Positions 59,856 through 64,000 of a stretch of DNA of 64,000 nucleotides are shown here, one piece after another. Source of the stretch: CAZCJU01 sp964562175 (GTDB lineage Bacteria > Bacillota > Clostridia > Oscillospirales > CAG-272); the NCBI GenBank assembly GCA_964562175.1, contig CAZLRV010000009.1:27306-91305 (forward strand), written 5' to 3'. Numbering within the stretch: position 1 is the first letter of the stretch; every line of letters begins with the position of its first letter. A program made the translations under genes and the position numbers. The notes under the pieces are model-generated. The model saw nothing but the letters and a program-made list of their open reading frames with translations. It did not search any database and was not told the origin of the DNA.

Positions 59856-60714
59856 TAAAATACTGCGTGCAATGACACGTGACGGTTCGGCACGTGTGCT
59901 TGTGATAAATTCCACCGATACGGTGAACGAATGCATAAAGGTTCATAATACGACCCCTACGGCAACGGCAACACTCGGGCGAGTGCTTACCGCGGCTTCG
60001 CTTATGGGTACGACCCTGAAAAACAAAACGGACTCGCTCACCCTGACCTTCAAGGGTGACGGCGAGGCGGGCATGGTAATGGCAGTTGCCGACTATATGG
60101 GCAACGTCAAGGGCTATATTGAAAATCCGCTTGTCGATCTGCCGCTTAAATCAAACGGCAAGCTGAATGTCGGCGGTGCTGTCGGAGCCGGTACGGTAAA
60201 TATAGTGCGTACCGACGGCGACAAAGAGCCTTATGTCGGTATATCCGAGATAAAAACGGGTGAGATAGCGGAGGATCTGTCGTATTATTTCGTGCAAAGC
60301 GAGCAGATACCGACATTGCTGGCACTCGGCGTGCTTGTCGGCACGGATCTGTCATGCCTCGGTGCGGGCGGCGTTTTCGTTCAGCTTCTGCCGTTTGCCG
60401 AGGAGCAGACCGTCAAGCAGCTTGAAGAAAACGCTCAAAGGCTCGGCAGTGTTTCAAAGCTGATAGCCGACGGCTATGACTGTGAGAGGCTTATGCAATA
60501 CGCACTTGAGGGCATAGAATACGATATATTCGATGAGCTTGATATGGGCTATGTGTGCGATTGCAGTGAGGAACGCACACGGCGTGCCGTCGTATCGCTC
60601 GGTGCGGATGAGCTTAACAATATCTTTTCCGAGCAGGATAATATAGAGGTGTGCTGTCGCTTCTGTAATAAAAAATACGTTTTCGGCAAAGAAGTAATGA
60701 AATACCTCAAATAA
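59848..60714 (+). CDS. hslO: Redox-regulated chaperone Hsp33
   Basis: 288 residues. Hsp33 is a cytoplasmic holdase activated by oxidation of a zinc-binding four-cysteine centre. The cysteines are visible as C-x-C in GYVCDCSEERTRRA and C-x2-C in CCRFCNKKYVF near the C-terminus. The N-terminal core starts SDKILRAMTRDGSARVLVINST, with LTFKGDGEAGMVMAVADYMGNVKGY. AGAGGGCAAGG precedes the ATG. Confidence 0.96.
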   Translation: MSDKILRAMTRDGSARVLVINSTDTVNECIKVHNTTPTATATLGRVLTAASLMGTTLKNKTDSLTLTFKGDGEAGMVMAVADYMGNVKGYIENPLVDLPLKSNGKLNVGGAVGAGTVNIVRTDGDKEPYVGISEIKTGEIAEDLSYYFVQSEQIPTLLALGVLVGTDLSCLGAGGVFVQLLPFAEEQTVKQLEENAQRLGSVSKLIADGYDCERLMQYALEGIEYDIFDELDMGYVCDCSEERTRRAVVSLGADELNNIFSEQDNIEVCCRFCNKKYVFGKEVMKYLK

Positions 60715-60724
60715 GGAGGAGCAA

Positions 60725-61660
60725 ATGAACGAAACGGAATATTCCATACCGCTTGGTGATATAATCGACGAGTTTAAGCTTGAGGTGCTGTATCTGCCGG
60801 AGAATATGGCAGACAGACGTGTTACGAAAAGCGAGTTGAACCGTCCGGGCTTGAAGCTGGCGGGCTTCGGTGAGCTGTTCGACCCGAAAAGGATACAGCT
60901 TATAGGCAGAGTGGAGTTTGAATATCTCAGCAAGCTCGGCGAGGACGAGGCGGAGAAAAGATTTGAGTCGCTCGTGCGTGAAAAGCCCGTAGCCGTGATA
61001 TTTACCACCTCGTTGCCCGTGAGCGAGCGAGAGCTTGAAACGTGCAAAAAATACGGCGTGCCTCTGCTTCGTACAGATTGGCTGACCTCGTCGTTTATGG
61101 CGGCGCTCATTGCATCGCTCAATGTTTCCCTTGCTCCGAGAGTGACACGCCACGGCGTTTTGGTTGAGGTATACGGCGAGGGAATACTTATACTCGGCGA
61201 CAGCGGAGTGGGCAAGAGCGAAACGGCAATAGAGCTTGTAAAGCGAGGACACAGACTTATAGCGGACGATGCAGTCGAGATAAAGCGTGTTTCAGCCGTA
61301 TCACTCGTCGGAACCGCTCCGGAGATAATACGCCACTATGTCGAGCTGAGGGGCATCGGAATCGTCGATGTTCGCAGAATATTCGGTATGGGTGCTGTCA
61401 AGGTCTCCGAAAAGATAGATATGATAATAAAGCTTGAGCCGTGGGTACAGGGCAAAATGTACGACCGCTTCGGGCTTGAGTCGGAATATACCGAAATACT
61501 CGGAATAAACATACCGACGACCACAATACCCGTTCGCCCCGGACGTAACCTTGCGATAATACTTGAAATTGCCGCAATGAACAACAGACAGAAAAAAATG
61601 GGCTACGATACTGCCGTTGAGTTTAACAAAAAGCTTATGGGGCAGTTTGAAGAAAAATAA
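60725..61660 (+). CDS. hprK: HPr kinase/phosphorylase
   Basis: 311 residues. HprK phosphorylates and dephosphorylates Ser46 of HPr, the switch for catabolite repression and sugar uptake in Firmicutes. Walker A: ILILGDSGVGKSETAIELVKRGH (about 155-177). Signature: RGIGIVDVRRIFGMGAVK. The C-terminal end NKKLMGQFEEK is typical. AAGGAGGAG lies before the ATG. The usual partner lgt is not next to it. ptsH and ccpA are not in the window. Confidence 0.97.
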   Translation: MNETEYSIPLGDIIDEFKLEVLYLPENMADRRVTKSELNRPGLKLAGFGELFDPKRIQLIGRVEFEYLSKLGEDEAEKRFESLVREKPVAVIFTTSLPVSERELETCKKYGVPLLRTDWLTSSFMAALIASLNVSLAPRVTRHGVLVEVYGEGILILGDSGVGKSETAIELVKRGHRLIADDAVEIKRVSAVSLVGTAPEIIRHYVELRGIGIVDVRRIFGMGAVKVSEKIDMIIKLEPWVQGKMYDRFGLESEYTEILGINIPTTTIPVRPGRNLAIILEIAAMNNRQKKMGYDTAVEFNKKLMGQFEEK

Positions 61661-61683
61661 AGGAGAGCGTTACGCAAAGCATT

Positions 61684-62865
61684 ATGCAAACAGAATATTC
61701 AAAAAAAGTATCGGGGCTTAAGCCCTCGGCAATAAGAGAGATATTCAAGAGCCTGACAGACCCGTCGATAATATCATTTGCGGCAGGCAATCCCTCACCC
61801 ACAAGCTTTCCCGTCGAGGCGTTTAAGCGCTTCTCCGATGAGATATTCACAAACGAAGCGACCTTGGCACTTCAATACAGTATAACGGAGGGCTATACGC
61901 CTCTGCGCGAGGCGATAAGCGAGCGTCAAAAACGCAAATTCGGCATCGGACGCGACTTCGACCGCTGTATCATAACGACGGGCGGTCAGCAGGGTATTGA
62001 CCTTACCTGCAGAATACTGTGCAACGAGGGCGATACGGTAATATGCGAGGAGCCGTCGTTTATAGGCGCGCTTAACTCGTTCCGCTCCTACGGCTGTAAT
62101 TTGGCAGGCGTGCCCGTTGAGGACGACGGTATAGACACCGATAAGCTTGAGGAAACTATAAAAGCGCACCCCGAGGCCAAAATGATATATCTCATACCGA
62201 CCTTCCAAAATCCGACGGGCAAGACGATGTCGTATGAAAAGCGTAAGATATGCTACGCTCTTGCGAAAAAATACGGGCTTATCATACTTGAGGATAACCC
62301 CTACGGTGAGCTTAGATTTTCGGGCGAGGACGTGCCGACGATAAAGAGCATGGACGAGGACGGACGCGTTGTATATTGCAGCTCGTTTTCAAAGATACTT
62401 TCTGCGGGTATGCGTGTCGGATTTTTGATACTTGACGAGCAAATATCGCAAAAAATAGCGGTGGTAAAGCAAAGCGCCGATGTGCATACACCCATATTCT
62501 TCCAGCTTGTTTGCAATAAATTTTTGACCGAGTTCGGCCTTGACGCTCATATAGAAAAAATAAGAGCGCTGTACAGCGGAAAATGCAAGCTCATGCTCGA
62601 CTGCCTGCAAGCACAGCTTCCCGAAGATTTCGAATACACACGCCCCGAGGGCGGTCTGTTCATTTGGGGTAAGATGCCCGACAGATACGAGCCGAAGGCG
62701 TTTATACAAAAGCTTGTGGAAAATAAGCTTGCCGTCGTTCCGGGAGCTACATTTATGTGCGACGGCGAAGCCGTATGCCATGGCTTCAGAATGAACTATT
62801 CCACACCCTCGGACGAGCAGATAATAAAGGGCGTCGAAATACTCGGCAAGGTCGCACGAGGCTAA
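61684..62865 (+). CDS. PLP-dependent aminotransferase (class I, 2-aminoadipate/MocR-like)
   Basis: 393 residues, fold type I. Motifs: SFAAGNPSPTSFPVEAF, YSITEGYTPLREAI, TTGGQQGIDLTCRIL, YLIPTFQNPTGKTM, LEDNPYGELRF, and the PLP Lys in YCSSFSKILSAGMRVGF. It is closest in pattern to LysN/KatII-like transaminases acting on 2-aminoadipate, aromatic or branched amino acids; the true substrate is uncertain. The best ribosome binding site (AGGAGA, 61661-61666) is 17 bases from the ATG, so initiation may be inefficient. Confidence 0.9.
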   Translation: MQTEYSKKVSGLKPSAIREIFKSLTDPSIISFAAGNPSPTSFPVEAFKRFSDEIFTNEATLALQYSITEGYTPLREAISERQKRKFGIGRDFDRCIITTGGQQGIDLTCRILCNEGDTVICEEPSFIGALNSFRSYGCNLAGVPVEDDGIDTDKLEETIKAHPEAKMIYLIPTFQNPTGKTMSYEKRKICYALAKKYGLIILEDNPYGELRFSGEDVPTIKSMDEDGRVVYCSSFSKILSAGMRVGFLILDEQISQKIAVVKQSADVHTPIFFQLVCNKFLTEFGLDAHIEKIRALYSGKCKLMLDCLQAQLPEDFEYTRPEGGLFIWGKMPDRYEPKAFIQKLVENKLAVVPGATFMCDGEAVCHGFRMNYSTPSDEQIIKGVEILGKVARG

Positions 62866-62877
62866 GGAGAGAATAAA

Positions 62878-63879
62878 ATGGAAGAAAACAAAAAAACGGT
62901 CTTCTCCGGCATTCAACCGTCGGGAAACCTTACTATAGGAAACTACCTCGGAGCGCTGAAAAATTTCTCATCCTACGGCGATGATTGCCAATGCCTCTAC
63001 TGCGTTGTAGATCAACACGCAATAACGGTACGCCAAAACCCCGCAGAGCTGAGAAGACGAACGTATGAAATACTCTCGCTCTATATCGCTTGCGGACTTG
63101 ACCCGGAAAAAAATATTCTCTACGTTCAAAGCCATGTGCCGGCACATGCACAGCTTGCATGGGTGCTTAATTGCTATACGATGTTCGGCGAGCTGTCGAG
63201 AATGACACAGTTTAAGGATAAAAGCGCAAAAAATGCCGATAATATAAATGCGGGACTTTTCACATATCCCACACTCATGGCGGCGGATATATTGCTCTAC
63301 CAAACCGATATAGTACCGGTGGGCGAGGATCAAAGACAGCATATAGAGATAACGAGAGATATCGCAAACAGATTTAATACCGTCTACGGTGATACGTTTA
63401 AGATACCCGAGGCGGCAATAAGAGCCGGTGCGAAAATATATTCGCTCGCCGAGCCGGATAAAAAAATGAGTAAATCCGACTCAAACCCCAACGCTTCCGT
63501 TTCGCTCCTCGATGATAGAGATACGATAATAAGAAAGTTCCGCCGCGCCGTTACAGACTCCGATACGTGCGTATGTCGAGGCGAGGGCAAGGCGGGTATA
63601 AATAACCTTATGACGATATATTCCTGCTTTACCGGCAAAAGCGATGAGGAGATAGTAAAAGAATTTGAGGGCAAGGGCTACGGTGACTTCAAAACAGCCG
63701 TCGGCGAAGCGTGCGCAGATGAGCTGGCACCGATACAAGCCGAATTCGACAGACTTATGAAAAACCGTGACTACCTCGACGACGTGCTTGCCGCAAACGC
63801 TCAACGCGCAAGCCGACTCGCCGCACGTACCCTATCAAAGGTCTACCGTAAACTCGGCTTCATAGCCCCAAAAAGATAA
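62878..63879 (+). CDS. trpS: Tryptophan-tRNA ligase
   Basis: 333 residues. Class I synthetase: the HIGH-like motif is QPSGNLTIGNYLGALKNF (residues 13-30) and the KMSKS loop is PDKKMSKSDSN (about 195-205). The tryptophan-binding region includes LMAADILLYQTDIVPVGEDQRQH. AAGGAGAG precedes the ATG. No T-box leader lies in the 12-base gap, so trpS is probably expressed with the upstream aminotransferase gene. Confidence 0.97.
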   Translation: MEENKKTVFSGIQPSGNLTIGNYLGALKNFSSYGDDCQCLYCVVDQHAITVRQNPAELRRRTYEILSLYIACGLDPEKNILYVQSHVPAHAQLAWVLNCYTMFGELSRMTQFKDKSAKNADNINAGLFTYPTLMAADILLYQTDIVPVGEDQRQHIEITRDIANRFNTVYGDTFKIPEAAIRAGAKIYSLAEPDKKMSKSDSNPNASVSLLDDRDTIIRKFRRAVTDSDTCVCRGEGKAGINNLMTIYSCFTGKSDEEIVKEFEGKGYGDFKTAVGEACADELAPIQAEFDRLMKNRDYLDDVLAANAQRASRLAARTLSKVYRKLGFIAPKR

Positions 63880-63904
63880 TAAACAATACAACAAAAAACA
63901 TATA

Positions 63905-63936
63905 CAGCCCCTGCGGAATCACTTCCGCAGGGGCTG
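63905..63936 (+). terminator. Hairpin after trpS, probable terminator
   Basis: A perfect 14-bp stem, CAGCCCCTGCGGAA with TTCCGCAGGGGCTG and loop TCAC. A proper T-run is missing directly behind it (CGTCATTATGCTGTTTTAT), so it may terminate weakly or stabilise the 3' end. Nothing further was recognised up to the window end. Confidence 0.6.
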
Positions 63937-64000
63937 CGTCATTATGCTGTTTTATATATTAGCCTTCTGCAATTGCCGCTTGTGCAGAAAGGTAAAAACA

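Noticed and set aside
1..64000. CRISPR array, prophage, insertion sequence, tRNA or rRNA
   Set aside because: No regularly spaced repeats, transposase or phage genes, or tRNA/rRNA sequences were seen on either strand by reading.

Overview
This window looks like the origin-proximal chromosome of a spore-forming, low-to-mid GC Firmicute of class Clostridia, probably an uncultured gut-type lineage. The evidence is the dnaA-oriC-dnaN-recF-remB-gyrB-gyrA block, SpoIIGA with pro-sigma-E, HPr kinase, RNase J, a CIRCE operator, YfhO, and consistent AGGAG ribosome binding sites. No rRNA, tRNA, CRISPR array, insertion sequence or prophage was seen.

Layout. 1-1.6 kb: the end of a BMP-family solute-binding protein and an Hsp20 gene behind a near-perfect CIRCE. 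1.7-15.1 kb (mostly minus strand): RNase J with a coupled AlgX-like lipoprotein and a structured leader, a nucleotidyltransferase/degenerate phosphomutase fusion, a secreted nuclease, a MinD-MgsA-like pair, and secA with two unknown membrane proteins. 15.5-24.7 kb (plus): one long operon trmL-dus-yfhO-SGNH hydrolase-ilvE-rbfA-nrnA-mnmG. 24.8-34.4 kb (plus): spoIIGA-sigE, a TIM-barrel protein, a glycosyltransferase, a cation efflux protein, miaB-ylbF, a sigma/anti-sigma pair and a BadF-type kinase. 34.4-46.4 kb (minus): nfo and a WG-repeat protein, then the replication block. oriC lies between dnaA and dnaN, with DnaA boxes, a G-run and TAG trinucleotide repeats that match a basal unwinding system. 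46.5-52.6 kb (minus): an apparent ECF sigma-controlled operon of acyl ligase, acyltransferase, GT8, and a GT8-acyltransferase fusion. It ends in a structured untranslated segment and two terminators just upstream of dnaA. 53.4-63.9 kb (plus): ydcF, capEFG-type UDP-N-acetyl-L-fucosamine genes, thrC, a TrpR-like regulator, a methyltransferase, hslO, hprK, an aminotransferase and trpS.

The most novel material is the ECF-lipid/glycan operon at 46.7-52.65 kb, including a single-chain GT8-PlsC fusion. Next are two degenerate enzymes in conserved contexts: a PfkB-like protein lacking its catalytic Asp, translationally coupled to gyrB and placed before gyrA, and an MgsA-like protein lacking catalytic residues after minD. 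Several untranslated structured segments also stand out: the rnj leader, the region upstream of dnaA, and the region upstream of the CDF gene. All functional calls are by sequence recognition only; no database search or folding program was run.
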